Part shown: positions 8,332 to 17,871 of the stretch, piece after piece | Layout: the number at the start of each line of letters is the position of its first letter | How positions within the stretch are numbered: position 1 is the stretch's first letter | NCBI RefSeq assembly: GCF_023380025.1 | Contig: NZ_CP097253.1 | Span: 2,451,001-2,515,000 of the forward strand | Source of the DNA: Sphingomonas glaciei | GTDB lineage: Bacteria; Pseudomonadota; Alphaproteobacteria; Sphingomonadales; Sphingomonadaceae | Length of the DNA: 64,000 nucleotides | Direction: 5' to 3' | The notes under the pieces: model-generated | Databases searched by the model: none | Told to the model about the DNA's origin: nothing | Seen by the model: only the letters and a program-made list of their open reading frames with translations | Program-made: the position numbers and the translations under genes

Positions 8332-9864
8332 ATGAGTGACGCCAACGGCCGCTTCGGCAACAGTGCCGATCTGTTCGACTGCCGGCTAGGGCCCAGTGGC
8401 CGGGCCGGCGTGCTGCTGCCCGACGGTCCGCAGATCGACCCGCTCAAGATCACCCTCGATCAGCCCGACGATTTCGATGGCTGGCGCGATGCGGCGCGCG
8501 AACTGGTGATGGCCGGCGTGCCCCCGATGAGCGTGGTGTGGCAGGTCCGCGGGGAGGACGGCGAGCTGTTCGGCAGCGAAGGCGCGGTGCCGCCGCCGTC
8601 GGGCGAGCCGATGTTCTCGGTGCCCAAGCCGTTTCTCGACATGGCGAAGGCCGCGATCTGCCATTCCGAGCCGCAGCGTTTCGCCTTGCTCTATGCGTTG
8701 CTGTGGAAATTGAAGGCCAATCGCCGAGTGCTGGACGATCGCGCCGATCCGCTGGTCGACCGGCTGGAGAAGCTCGCCAAGGAAGTGCGCCGCGACGCGC
8801 ACAAGATGCATGCCTTCGTCCGCTTCCGTGAAGTGGAGGAGGGGGAGGGCACCCGCTTCGTCGCCTTCTTCGAGCCCGACCATCATATCGTTCGGCGCGA
8901 GGCCGGGTTCTTCGTCCGCCGCTTCGCCACCATGCGCTGGTCGATCCTCAGCCCCGAACTGTCGATCCACTGGGATCCGGACGGCGAAACGCTGAGCGAA
9001 GGGCCGGGGGCAAGCCGCGCCGACGCGCCCGATGGCGATCCGCTCGAGGAGACCTGGCGGACTTACTATTCCAGCATCTTCAATCCCGCGCGTCTCAAGG
9101 TGAAGGCGATGCTGAAGGAGATGCCGCGGAAATATTGGCACAACATGCCGGAAACCTCGCTGGTCGCGCCGCTGATCGCGGGGGCCCGGGCACGGGAGCT
9201 GGAAATGATCGAACGTGCGCACGCCAATCTGCCCAAGGCCGACGTGCCCGTTCCCGGCGGGAACGTCGAGGCGGCATGGGCGGCACTGCGGGAAGAGGCG
9301 ATGGGCTGCACCCGCTGCGACCTCCACCGCTGCGCGACCCAAACGGTGTTCGGCGAAGGGCCGCTCAACCCGCGCATCTTCTTCGTCGGCGAGCAGCCGG
9401 GCGACCAGGAGGATCTGGCCGGACGTCCGTTCGTGGGCCCCGCCGGGCAATTGTTCGACGCCGCGCTGGAAAAGGCCGGGATCGACCGCTCGACCACCTA
9501 CGTCACCAATGCGGTCAAGCATTTCAAGTTCGTGCTGCGTGGCAAAAAGCGGATCCACTCCAAGCCCGACACCGCCGAGATCGACGCCTGCCGCTGGTGG
9601 CAGGAGCAGGAGCGCGCGCTGATCCGGCCGCCGCTGACGGTGGCACTGGGTGCGACCGCCGCGCGCTCGCTGACCGGCAAGACGGTGACCATCTCAAAGG
9701 TCCGCGACGCGCCGCTGACGCTGGCCGACGGCAGCGAATGCTGGGTGACGGTCCACCCCAGCTTCCTCCTCCGAATCCCCGAGGAACAGCGTCGCCGGGA
9801 GGAGCGGGCGCGGTTCGTCGAGGATCTGATGCGGATCAGGGACCGCGCCGCGGAGCTCGCCTAG
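8332..9864 (+). CDS. UdgX-type uracil-DNA binding protein fused to a DUF4130-like domain
   Basis: The 510-residue protein has two modules. Residues about 25-260 match the SAM-linked DUF4130 domain. Residues about 300-500 are a family-4-like uracil-DNA glycosylase with four Fe-S cysteines, GEQPGDQED and the PFVGPAG motif. The UdgX hallmark loop KRIHSKP is present. Its histidine, His409 here, is the residue that in studied UdgX proteins forms a covalent bond with DNA after uracil excision. It ends in a CTAG at 9861-9864 whose reverse strand is the stop of the TonB receptor gene. Confidence 0.92.
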   Translation: MSDANGRFGNSADLFDCRLGPSGRAGVLLPDGPQIDPLKITLDQPDDFDGWRDAARELVMAGVPPMSVVWQVRGEDGELFGSEGAVPPPSGEPMFSVPKPFLDMAKAAICHSEPQRFALLYALLWKLKANRRVLDDRADPLVDRLEKLAKEVRRDAHKMHAFVRFREVEEGEGTRFVAFFEPDHHIVRREAGFFVRRFATMRWSILSPELSIHWDPDGETLSEGPGASRADAPDGDPLEETWRTYYSSIFNPARLKVKAMLKEMPRKYWHNMPETSLVAPLIAGARARELEMIERAHANLPKADVPVPGGNVEAAWAALREEAMGCTRCDLHRCATQTVFGEGPLNPRIFFVGEQPGDQEDLAGRPFVGPAGQLFDAALEKAGIDRSTTYVTNAVKHFKFVLRGKKRIHSKPDTAEIDACRWWQEQERALIRPPLTVALGATAARSLTGKTVTISKVRDAPLTLADGSECWVTVHPSFLLRIPEEQRRREERARFVEDLMRIRDRAAELA

Positions 9865-11966
9865 AACTCTGCCTTGAGGCTCAGCCGGGCGTTGCGCGGG
9901 GCGCCGGGCGCGATGTTGTTGTCGTTGTGCGCGGTCGGGAAATAGTCGCGGTCGGTGAGGTTCTCGACGTTCAACTGGGCCTCGATGCCCGGCATCAGCT
10001 TGTAGTAAAGCGCGCCGTCGAGCCGGGCGTAGCCGGGCAGCACCGTGGCGGTGTTGGACAGGGAGGCGAAGCTCTTCGACCGGGCGAGCAGGCCGAGCCC
10101 CGCGCCGAACGCTTTGTTTGCCTGATACTTGGTCCACAGCGAGAAGCTGTGCCGCGGTACCAGCGGCACCTTCCGCCCCGCCGGGGCGGCGCTGGTCGTG
10201 CGGCGGATTTCGCTGTCCTGAAGCGCATAGCCGGCCGAAACCTGCAGCCGCGCGGCGACGCTCCGCTCGACCCCGAGCTCCAGCCCGCGGGTGCGGGTCG
10301 CGCCGGTGAGAAGGTTGGGCAGGCCAACGATCGGATTGGGCGCCTGCGTGTTCCTGCGGTCGAGCTGGTAGACCGCGGCGGTGGCGAGCAGGCCGTCGAG
10401 CAGCTCCCACTTGGCGCCGGCTTCGACATTGTCGAACTGTTCGGGCTTCAGCGCCGCGCTGGTCTGGGTCAGTCCGCCGAACTGGTCGCCCGACTGGGGC
10501 AGGTAGGAGCGCGAATAGCTGGTGTAAAAGCTGAGGTTCTTGTTGGGCTTCACCACCAGACCAAGTCGCGGCGAGACCAGCTGGTCGGTGCGGGCGAAGG
10601 TCGGCACATTGGTGCGTTCGTCATCGACCGACAGGCGGAAGCGGTCGAACCGGAGCCCGGCGACCAGCTCGATCCACTCGGCGGGCTTGAGCTGGGTCTG
10701 GGCATAGGCGGCGGCGACGGTGGCGCGGGTGCGATTGTCGGCATCACTGGCGGCGCGGAAGAATTCGATCCGGCGTTCGACGGTCGGGTTGGCGAGGGTG
10801 ACGGAGGAGCCATTGGCATCGAGGAAACGGCCGGACAGGCGCTGGTTGCGGCTGGTCTGGCGCCCGACCTCGAAGCCGAACAGCCAGGTCTGATCGATCC
10901 CGGCCAGGCTGCCGTCCCACACCAGGTCGGTCTGGCTGATCAGATTCCGGCGATCGTTGCGACTGTTGTAGGCGCCGATCGCCACCGTGCCGGTCGCGCT
11001 GACGGCGCTGTTCGGGAAGAGGTTGGCATAGAATTTGTCGTAGTCGGCGAATTGCGAACGATGGCGGAGCAGCAGATTGTCGCCGAACTTCTGCTCGACG
11101 CCCAGCGTCGCGATCTGCACATCGGCATCGCTGACGCTGTTGGCGGGATCGCCGAAGAACCCCGCGTCGAAGCCTTCGAGTGGGCGACGGCCAAGCGACG
11201 GGATGCCGCGGTCGGTGGTGCGGCGGTCGTGGAAATATTCGTAGGAGAGGTCGACGCGGGTGTCGCTGCCGGGCTGCCAGCCGAGCGTCGGGTTGATACC
11301 GTAGCGCTTGATCTTCGTGAAGTCGCGGAAGCTGTCGCCATGCTCCCACACGCCGTTGACCCGCAGTCCCAGCGCGCCCGCCAGCCGCACATTGTCGTCG
11401 GTGGTCAGGCGGGTCCCGCCCTCGCTGTCGTGGCTGATGATGAATTGCCGGTCGTCGAGCAGGCCCGCGCGCTTGGTGACGCGGTTTATCACCCCGCCGC
11501 CGCCGCCGCGGCCGAAGATCATCGCATTGGGGCCCTTCAGCACCTCGACCCGGTCGAGATTGTAGAAGTCGCGAAAATATTGCGCGTCATCGCGCAGGCC
11601 GTCGACGAAGAAGTCGGCGGTGGTGTTGTTGCCGCGCAGGGTCAGCTGGTCGCGATTGGCCTCGCCGGTGCCGGGGGTGGCGCCGGGCACGAACATCAGC
11701 AGGTCGGCGACCGAGCGCAGTGACTGGTCCTCGATCTGCGCTTCGGACACGATCGAGATCGCTTGCGGGATATTGCGCAGCGCGGTCACGGTCTTGGTAC
11801 CCGTGATCGTCGACTTCACCCCATATTCCTCGCGGCTGCCGGTCACCACGATGACTTGCGCGGCGTCCTGTTCGGCAGCGGTCGCGTCGGCGTCGGCGGC
11901 AAGGGCGGCGGTGCCGGGGACGAGGACGAGGGTGGCGCCAGCAAGGGCGCGTTGGAGGCAACGCAC
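9861..11966 (-). CDS. TonB-dependent siderophore receptor
   Basis: The 701-residue outer-membrane protein has a signal peptide (LAGATLVLVPGTAALA), a TonB-box-like QVIVVTGS at about 38-45, and a plug domain with IPQAISIV, LTLRGN and RVEVLKGPNAMIFGRG. A 22-strand-type barrel follows and ends in the C-terminal signature RNARLSLKAEF with terminal Phe. The plug motifs match catecholate or hydroxamate siderophore receptors. A Fur-like palindrome lies 55 nt ahead of the start. Its stop codon shares CTAG with the convergent udgX-type gene. Confidence 0.9.
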   Translation of the reverse strand: MRCLQRALAGATLVLVPGTAALAADADATAAEQDAAQVIVVTGSREEYGVKSTITGTKTVTALRNIPQAISIVSEAQIEDQSLRSVADLLMFVPGATPGTGEANRDQLTLRGNNTTADFFVDGLRDDAQYFRDFYNLDRVEVLKGPNAMIFGRGGGGGVINRVTKRAGLLDDRQFIISHDSEGGTRLTTDDNVRLAGALGLRVNGVWEHGDSFRDFTKIKRYGINPTLGWQPGSDTRVDLSYEYFHDRRTTDRGIPSLGRRPLEGFDAGFFGDPANSVSDADVQIATLGVEQKFGDNLLLRHRSQFADYDKFYANLFPNSAVSATGTVAIGAYNSRNDRRNLISQTDLVWDGSLAGIDQTWLFGFEVGRQTSRNQRLSGRFLDANGSSVTLANPTVERRIEFFRAASDADNRTRATVAAAYAQTQLKPAEWIELVAGLRFDRFRLSVDDERTNVPTFARTDQLVSPRLGLVVKPNKNLSFYTSYSRSYLPQSGDQFGGLTQTSAALKPEQFDNVEAGAKWELLDGLLATAAVYQLDRRNTQAPNPIVGLPNLLTGATRTRGLELGVERSVAARLQVSAGYALQDSEIRRTTSAAPAGRKVPLVPRHSFSLWTKYQANKAFGAGLGLLARSKSFASLSNTATVLPGYARLDGALYYKLMPGIEAQLNVENLTDRDYFPTAHNDNNIAPGAPRNARLSLKAEF

Positions 11967-12020
11967 GTCGGATTTCCTTTGGGAGGTCGGATCGTTTCGG
12001 TAGAGACTTGCTAAAGCTAA

Positions 12021-12035
12021 TGCGAGTTATTCGCA
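12021..12035 (-). promoter_or_regulatory. Fur-like operator
   Basis: TGCGAGTTATTCGCA is a 5-nt inverted repeat (TGCGA/TCGCA) around an AT-rich centre, close to the alphaproteobacterial Fur/Irr-type pattern TGC-N9-GCA. It lies 55 nt upstream of the siderophore receptor start, in the only non-coding stretch there, and is consistent with iron repression. Confidence 0.6.
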
Positions 12036-12097
12036 ACAAGCGGATGCGCGTCATCAGGATTGTTCATCGAACTGACAACAAGCATCGGCCCAGCCGA

Positions 12098-15000
12098 TCA
12101 TTCGGCTGCCAGCAACTGCTCCGCACCGCCAAGGTCGACCGAGACGATCCGGCTGACCCCCTGCTCGACCATGGTCACCCCGAACAATCGATGCATCCGG
12201 CTCATCGTCACCGCATTGTGGGTGACGATGAGGTAGCGGGTGTCGGTCTCCGCCGTCATCCGGACGAGCAGGTCGCAGAAGCGCTCGACATTGGCGTCGT
12301 CGAGCGGGGCGTCGACCTCGTCAAGCACGCAGATCGGCGAGGGGCGGGTCAGGAACAGGGCGAAGATCAGCGCCACGGCGGTGAGCGCCTGCTCGCCGCC
12401 CGACAGTAGCGATAGAGAGGACAGCTTCTTGCCCGGCGGCTGGGCCATGATCTCGAGCCCCGCTTCCAGCGGATCGTCGCTGTCGATCAGCGCCAGATGC
12501 GCCTGACCGCCGTTGAACAGGGTGGTGAAGAGGCTGCGGAAATGGCGGTCGACGGCTTCGAAGGCGGACAGCAGCCGCAGGCGGCCTTCTCGGTTGAGGC
12601 TGCCGATCGAGCCGCGCAGGCGGTTGATCGCTTCCTGCAATTCGTCGCGCTCGGCCGCGCCTTGCATCCGGGTCTGCTCAAGCTCGGCCAGTTCCTGCTC
12701 GGCCACTAGGTTGACGGGGCCGATCCGTTCGCGGTCGGCGGCGGCGCGTTCAAGCGCGGCGCTTTCCTCGGCCGCGGGTGCGAGGTCATCGGCGTCGAAC
12801 CCTAACCGCGTCGGCAGTAGGGGCGGCGGGCATTCGAACTTCTCGCCGCACACCCGGCCATATTCGATCCGCCGCGCGACCTGCGCCTCGGCTCGCGCCG
12901 CCGCGGCCGCGCGCCGCTCACGGGCCGAAGCCATGGCTTCATTGGCCTGGGCGAGCGCGGCGCCCGCATCGGCCAGCATCGTCTCGGCCTCGCGCTCGGC
13001 ATTAAGCGCTGCGTGGAGCAGCGCGCCGGTTCCGGCCACCGCCTGCTCGATCCGGGATACGTCGATGGACAGGCGGTCCGGCTCCCCTTCGAGGGCGCTG
13101 CGTTCGGAGGCGATGCGGCTGGCGCGCCCGGCGATATCGTCGATCCGCCGCGCCGCAGCGGCAGCGCGCTCGCGCCAGGCGGCCTGCTCCCCGGCGGCGG
13201 CAAGCTGGCGCTGGCGATCGGTCGCCGCCGCCCGCGCGGCGGTGGCGAGGTCGGCACGGCGTTCGGCCAGCAGGCGCCCCTGCTCAGCGGCGGCGGCGCG
13301 GGCCTGGACCACCTCGCTGGCGAGCAGGTCCTCGGCCGGGAGCGCGGCAAAGGTCACCTCGGCTTCGGCCACGGCCTTGCGTGCCGCCGCCACGACGGGG
13401 GCCAATTCCTCGACGCGCTGGTGGAGCGCCTGCTGCTGATGGGCGTGCCGTTCAAGCGCTGCCGATGCCGCATCCTCGTTGCGCCGGGCCTGACGCAGCT
13501 TGGCCTCTGCCGCGGCAAAGGCGGTCCGCGCAGCATCGATCTGTTGCCCGGCGGCAGTCAGCCGGGCCGTGGCCTGCGCCTGCGCCTTGCGGGCCTGTTC
13601 GAGCGTCTGCTCAAGGGCCGGGAGGCCCTGGCGCAGGGTTGCCAGTCGATTGACCCGTTCCAGCCGCTCGGCGGCGGCCGCGCCCGAGCCGCTGCTGACG
13701 AAGCCATCCCACCGGCGGAGCCGTCCGGCGATCGTCACCAGGCGCTGGCCCACTTGGAGGGTCTGGCCATCATCCCGTTCCGCTACGCCGATTTGCCGCA
13801 ACCGGCGCGCAAGCTCGTCCGGCGCCTTCACGTGGTCGGCGAGCGCCGCCAGACCGGCAGGCAGCGCAGGATCCTCGTCACCGGGAGCAGCGCCGACCCA
13901 GCCGCGCTCACCTTCTTGCCCAAGCGGCGCGCCGAGATCGTCGCCGAGCGCCGCAGCCAGCGCTTTCTCATAGCCCGGGGCGACGGCGATCGAGGCCAGC
14001 ACACCCCGCCCGGGGGCTGCGGCCAGCGCACGGTCGAGCGCAGTGATCTCGCTAGCCGCCGCGGCGTGGGCGGTACGCGCCTGCGATAGTTGGAGATCGG
14101 CCGCCTCGCGGAACGAAGCAGCGGCAGCGCGATCCTGTTCGGCCGTTGCGATCGCAGCTTCAGCTGCAATACTTGATGCTTCGGCTTGGGCCACGGCATC
14201 GCGGACGGCGGTGAGCGAGTCCGTAAGCGCCTGTCGGTCGCCGAGCGCCGCAAGCGAGCGGTCGAGTCCTGCGCGTTCGTCGCTCAGACGTCTGTCGTGA
14301 CTGCGCGCGGCATTAAGCGAGGCCAGCGCTACCTGCCGTTCGGCCCGCAGCGCCGCTTCCTTCGTCAGCAACCCGGCGAGGGCCGCTTCCGCCGCGCGGT
14401 TGTCCTCCTCCGCCTTACCCAGCGCCAGCACCAATTGTGACTGACGACTGTCGCCCTCGGCCAGCCGCGCGGCCAGCGTCTCCATCTCGGCGGCAAGGGT
14501 TGCGATGGCGGTGTCGGCATCGCTCGCGAGGGCGGTTTCCCGCTTGCGCTCCTCCTCGAGCTGCCCTGCCAGCCGGCCTAGCTCGACCAGTCGCCGCCGG
14601 GCGGTGTCGAGTGCGGCGCGCGCGGTCGCCAGCTTGTGAGCCAGGTCCTGACCTTCCTCCCGGGCCCTGCCGGCCGCCTGGCGCCGGTCGGCGACCAGTT
14701 CGGCGGCGGACGCCTGCGCCGCTTGCGCCTGCTCGAGCGCGCGGGTCAGCGAGGTCACGTCGGCCATTGCGGCATCAGCCTCGCGTCCGGCGACCAGCGC
14801 AGCGGCGTCGGCCTCCTTCCAGCGGCTGTAGAGAAGGCGGCCCTCGGCCAGGCGGATGCGCTCGGTCAGGGCACGGTAGCGTTCGGCGGCGCGCGCCTGC
14901 CGCTTAAGGGCCGCGACCCGCTGCTCCTGGTCGCCGAGCAGTTCATCGAGCCGCTGAAGGTTGGCCTCGGTCGCGCGCAGCCGGGTCTCGGCATCCTTGC

Positions 15001-15502
15001 GGCGGACGTGGAGCCCGGCGATGCCGGCCGCTTCCTCCAGCATCTGCCGCCGTTCGGCCGGGCGGGCGGCGATCATCGCGCCGATCCGCCCCTGGCTGAC
15101 GAGGGCAGGGCTGTGCGCGCCGGTGGCGGCATCGGCGAACAGCAGGGCGACGTCCTTCTGGCGGACGTCGCGGCCGTCGATCCGATAGGCCGAGCCGGCA
15201 CCCCGCTCGATCCGGCGGGTCACCTCGCTGTCGCCTTCCGGGCCGCGGTCGATCAGCAGCGACACTTCGGCGAAGTCGCGGGCTGGGCGGCTGGCGGTGC
15301 CGGCGAAGATCACATCTTCCATCCCGCCGCCGCGCAAGCTCTTGGGGCTGCCCTCGCCCATCACCCAGCGCAGCGCCTCGAGCAGGTTCGACTTGCCGCA
15401 GCCATTGGGGCCGACGACGCCCGTCAGCCCCGGCTCGATCCTCAGCTCGGCCGGCTCGACGAAGCTCTTGAAGCCCGTCAGCGAAAGGCGGCGGAACCGC
15501 AT
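12098..15502 (-). CDS. smc: chromosome segregation protein SMC
   Basis: The 1134-residue chromosome-organising ATPase has Walker A GPNGCGKSN near residue 33 and an N-terminal start MRFRRLSLTGFKSF. Two long Ala/Arg/Glu-rich coiled coils flank a hinge at about 490-620 (GRGVLASIAVAPGYEKALAAAL). The C-terminal head has the signature LSLLSGGEQALTAVALIFA and Walker B ICVLDEVDAPLDDANV. The length is normal for bacterial SMC. ScpA and ScpB, its usual partners, are not in the window. It lies 54 nt downstream of the DsbA-like gene on the same strand. Confidence 0.95.
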   Translation of the reverse strand: MRFRRLSLTGFKSFVEPAELRIEPGLTGVVGPNGCGKSNLLEALRWVMGEGSPKSLRGGGMEDVIFAGTASRPARDFAEVSLLIDRGPEGDSEVTRRIERGAGSAYRIDGRDVRQKDVALLFADAATGAHSPALVSQGRIGAMIAARPAERRQMLEEAAGIAGLHVRRKDAETRLRATEANLQRLDELLGDQEQRVAALKRQARAAERYRALTERIRLAEGRLLYSRWKEADAAALVAGREADAAMADVTSLTRALEQAQAAQASAAELVADRRQAAGRAREEGQDLAHKLATARAALDTARRRLVELGRLAGQLEEERKRETALASDADTAIATLAAEMETLAARLAEGDSRQSQLVLALGKAEEDNRAAEAALAGLLTKEAALRAERQVALASLNAARSHDRRLSDERAGLDRSLAALGDRQALTDSLTAVRDAVAQAEASSIAAEAAIATAEQDRAAAASFREAADLQLSQARTAHAAAASEITALDRALAAAPGRGVLASIAVAPGYEKALAAALGDDLGAPLGQEGERGWVGAAPGDEDPALPAGLAALADHVKAPDELARRLRQIGVAERDDGQTLQVGQRLVTIAGRLRRWDGFVSSGSGAAAAERLERVNRLATLRQGLPALEQTLEQARKAQAQATARLTAAGQQIDAARTAFAAAEAKLRQARRNEDAASAALERHAHQQQALHQRVEELAPVVAAARKAVAEAEVTFAALPAEDLLASEVVQARAAAAEQGRLLAERRADLATAARAAATDRQRQLAAAGEQAAWRERAAAAARRIDDIAGRASRIASERSALEGEPDRLSIDVSRIEQAVAGTGALLHAALNAEREAETMLADAGAALAQANEAMASARERRAAAAARAEAQVARRIEYGRVCGEKFECPPPLLPTRLGFDADDLAPAAEESAALERAAADRERIGPVNLVAEQELAELEQTRMQGAAERDELQEAINRLRGSIGSLNREGRLRLLSAFEAVDRHFRSLFTTLFNGGQAHLALIDSDDPLEAGLEIMAQPPGKKLSSLSLLSGGEQALTAVALIFALFLTRPSPICVLDEVDAPLDDANVERFCDLLVRMTAETDTRYLIVTHNAVTMSRMHRLFGVTMVEQGVSRIVSVDLGGAEQLLAAE

Positions 15503-15556
15503 AGTCCTACGTCGTCACTCCCCCCGGATGTGGACGCGCAGACCCTCAGTCGAGGA

Positions 15557-16300
15557 TCATTGCGCGGCCTTGATCGCAGCCTCCAGCGCATCCCAATTGC
15601 CCTGGCCGGGAGTGGGCTTCACTTCCTCGCCGTCGACCAGGAAGGTCGGCGTGCCGGGAATGTCGTAGGTCGACGAGGCATCGCTGTTCATCTGCACGAT
15701 GCGGTCGATTTCGCCCTGGTCGGCGAGACACTGGCTGGTCTTGCCCGAAGGAAGGCCGCGCTGTGCCGCCCATTCCTGCACGCCAGCGAGCTGCGCCATG
15801 CGGGCGAATTGCTGCGCGGGCGGAAGGCTCTGCAGCTGGGCGAGCTGATCCTGCGGGACCGCCTGGATCCGGTCGAAAAAGCTCTTCTGCTCGGCATAGA
15901 TGCCATTGGTCAGCGTGAAGAACTGCGGCGTCGCGCCGGCGCAGCGGGTGACCAGCGAAATGGCGATGTCGAGCGGATCACGCACGAAATTGCGGAATTC
16001 GAAGCTGACGTTGCCGGTCTTGACGTAATTGTCGACCAGTTTGGCCTCGTCCTTGGTCGCGAAGTCGGCGCAGACGTGGCAGGTCATCGAGCCGAATTCG
16101 ACGACCTTCACCTTGGCCTGCGGATTGCCCATCAGCATCCCGCCCTCGGTGGTGGCGGACACTAGCTTGGACCAGTCGCCATTGGGCGCCTGGACCGGGG
16201 CTGCCGCCGGATTGTCGTTCTGGGCCGCGGGCTGCTGCTTGCAGGCGGTGGCGCCGAGGGCCAGCAGGCTGGCGGCCACGGCGAGGCTGAGCTTCTTCAT
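15557..16300 (-). CDS. DsbA-family thioredoxin-like lipoprotein
   Basis: The 247-residue exported protein has a signal peptide ending LGATAC, so Cys20 is a likely lipid-attachment site. The thioredoxin fold has the redox motif CHVC (in SMTCHVCADF) and the cis-proline motif GTPTFLVDGEE near the C-terminus. A helical insertion (about 110-200) is typical of DsbA-like proteins. The role is probably thiol oxidation or isomerisation in the periplasm. Its start overlaps the end of the DciA-like gene by 4 nt (ATGA), so the two are co-translated. Confidence 0.88.
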   Translation of the reverse strand: MKKLSLAVAASLLALGATACKQQPAAQNDNPAAAPVQAPNGDWSKLVSATTEGGMLMGNPQAKVKVVEFGSMTCHVCADFATKDEAKLVDNYVKTGNVSFEFRNFVRDPLDIAISLVTRCAGATPQFFTLTNGIYAEQKSFFDRIQAVPQDQLAQLQSLPPAQQFARMAQLAGVQEWAAQRGLPSGKTSQCLADQGEIDRIVQMNSDASSTYDIPGTPTFLVDGEEVKPTPGQGNWDALEAAIKAAQ

Positions 16301-16857
16301 GTGTCCTGATCACTCCGAAGGGGGCGTGGTTTGAGGGAAAAGGGTGCCGGAACGATGGTCGGCGGTCCATCCGCCGCGGCAATCTTGCCGGCAAGGCTTT
16401 CGAGCATGGTGCGCAACTCGAGATCGGGGATCTCGCGCAGGCCCTGGCCAAGTTCGCGCGGCACCGGCGCAGGGCTGGGCCGATCGGGCCTGGGCGCCGG
16501 CTTGGCGCGGCTGCCGTGGCGGAACACGACCTTCGACACCGCCTCGTAGCCGAAGAACAGATTGACCCGCTCGATGATCATCGGCGCGAGGTGCTGGATC
16601 AGCGGGGCATGGGCGCCATCGACCGCGAGGGTCAGGGTGCCGCCGTTCTTCTTGCCGGCGGGGAAGCGGATCGATTCGGGGGTCGAGACCTTGGCGTAGC
16701 GTTCGCCGACGATCTCGGTCCAGCGCGAGACGACCGCGCCCTGGACGAAGCCGAATTTCTTGAACGCCATGCCGCCTACGCCGAGCGCAAGGTCGCCCGC
16801 GGCGCGCATGCGACCGGAACGAGGTGCTTCTTGCGGGTCGGGCTTTTTCTTCGACAT
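16297..16857 (-). CDS. DUF721/DciA family protein
   Basis: The 186-residue cytoplasmic protein has its DUF721 domain at about 15-110 (VVSRWTEIVGERYAKVSTPESIRF, LTLAVDGAHAPLIQHLAPMI, in parts), followed by a Pro/Arg-rich disordered linker and a short helical tail. DciA proteins load or help the replicative helicase DnaB in bacteria without DnaC. The KH-like fold with a flexible tail fits that, but sphingomonad members are untested. It is divergent from mutY, with 27 nt between starts, and heads the run dciA-dsbA-smc. Confidence 0.8.
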   Translation of the reverse strand: MSKKKPDPQEAPRSGRMRAAGDLALGVGGMAFKKFGFVQGAVVSRWTEIVGERYAKVSTPESIRFPAGKKNGGTLTLAVDGAHAPLIQHLAPMIIERVNLFFGYEAVSKVVFRHGSRAKPAPRPDRPSPAPVPRELGQGLREIPDLELRTMLESLAGKIAAADGPPTIVPAPFSLKPRPLRSDQDT

Positions 16858-16884
16858 TGCAGCGGCTCATGCCATAGGCCGCGG

Positions 16885-17871
16885 ATGGACGCTACCGCGG
16901 CGAACCTCCTGCTCGAGCATCATCGCCGCCATGCTCGCGACCTGCCGTGGCGAATGACCCCGCGCGATCCCTACCGGACGTGGCTGAGCGAGGTGATGCT
17001 TCAGCAGACCACGGTCGCGACGGTGACCCCGCGCTTCCTGCGCTTCGTCGAGCGCTGGCCGACGGTGGAAGCGCTGGCCGCCGCGCCCGACGAGGACATC
17101 CTGGGGGAATGGGCAGGGCTCGGCTATTACGCCCGTGCCCGCAACCTCATCGCCTGCGCCCGCGCGGTCGCCGAGCGCGGTGCGTTCCCGACAACCGAGG
17201 TGGAGCTGAGGAAGCTTCCCGGGCTCGGCGCCTACACCGCCGCCGCCGTTGCCGCGATCGCGTTCGGGGAGGATGCGGCGGCGATCGATACGAACGTTGA
17301 GAGGGTCGCGGCGCGGGTGTTCGCGATCGCTGACCGCAAGGCGGCGGGCGAGGCGGCCAAGGGCTGGTTCCCGGCCGGTCACCATGGCGAGTTCGCCGAG
17401 GCGCTGATGGACCTGGGGTCGAACATCTGCCGGCCCAAGGCGCCGAACTGCCAGGTCTGCCCGATCGCGGCGCATTGCCGGGCGCGAGCGCTCGGCTGTC
17501 CTGAGGCCTTTCCAGCAGCCAAGGTCAAAAAGGATCGCCCGCACCGTTACGGGATCGCCTGGTGGGTCCGGCCCGGCAATGAGGTGTGGCTGGTACGGCG
17601 ACCGGTCAAGGGCCTACTCGGCGGGATGGCGGCGCTGCCCGGGCCCGTATGGAGTGAGCAGCGGCCGGCGGTGAACCCGCTCGCCATTCACCGGCACGGC
17701 TTCACCCACTTCACGCTCGACCTGATGGTAGTGCCCTGCGCCGAGCCGCCGGCGGGGGAGGGCTGGTGGCAGTCCGTGTCTGACCTCGGCTCGGCGGGTC
17801 TGCCGACGCTTTATCGCCGCGCGATCGAGGCCGCGCTTCATGCAGAACGGGAACCGCGACTTGCCGCCTGA
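16885..17871 (+). CDS. mutY: A/G-specific adenine DNA glycosylase
   Basis: The 328-residue base-excision enzyme removes adenine opposite 8-oxoguanine. Motifs are the catalytic Glu in SEVMLQQTTVATV (near residue 38), the helix-hairpin-helix LPGLGAYTAAAVAAIAF, the catalytic Asp in AIDTNVERV, and the Fe-S cluster motif C-x6-C-x2-C-x5-C (CRPKAPNCQVCPIAAHC). The C-terminal Nudix-like domain carries LGGMAALPG and the HGFTHFTLDL region for 8-oxoG recognition. Start ATG 16885 is the first in-frame Met before the conserved region. It overlaps nudC by 32 nt. Confidence 0.95.
   Translation: MDATAANLLLEHHRRHARDLPWRMTPRDPYRTWLSEVMLQQTTVATVTPRFLRFVERWPTVEALAAAPDEDILGEWAGLGYYARARNLIACARAVAERGAFPTTEVELRKLPGLGAYTAAAVAAIAFGEDAAAIDTNVERVAARVFAIADRKAAGEAAKGWFPAGHHGEFAEALMDLGSNICRPKAPNCQVCPIAAHCRARALGCPEAFPAAKVKKDRPHRYGIAWWVRPGNEVWLVRRPVKGLLGGMAALPGPVWSEQRPAVNPLAIHRHGFTHFTLDLMVVPCAEPPAGEGWWQSVSDLGSAGLPTLYRRAIEAALHAEREPRLAA

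Noticed and set aside
9135-11723. 862-codon plus-strand open frame over the TonB receptor
   Set aside because: It spans the end of the UdgX-type gene in another frame and the antisense of the receptor, and shows no family motif.
14636-16165. 509-codon plus-strand frame over smc and the DsbA-like gene
   Set aside because: Antisense to two well-supported genes and of random-like composition.
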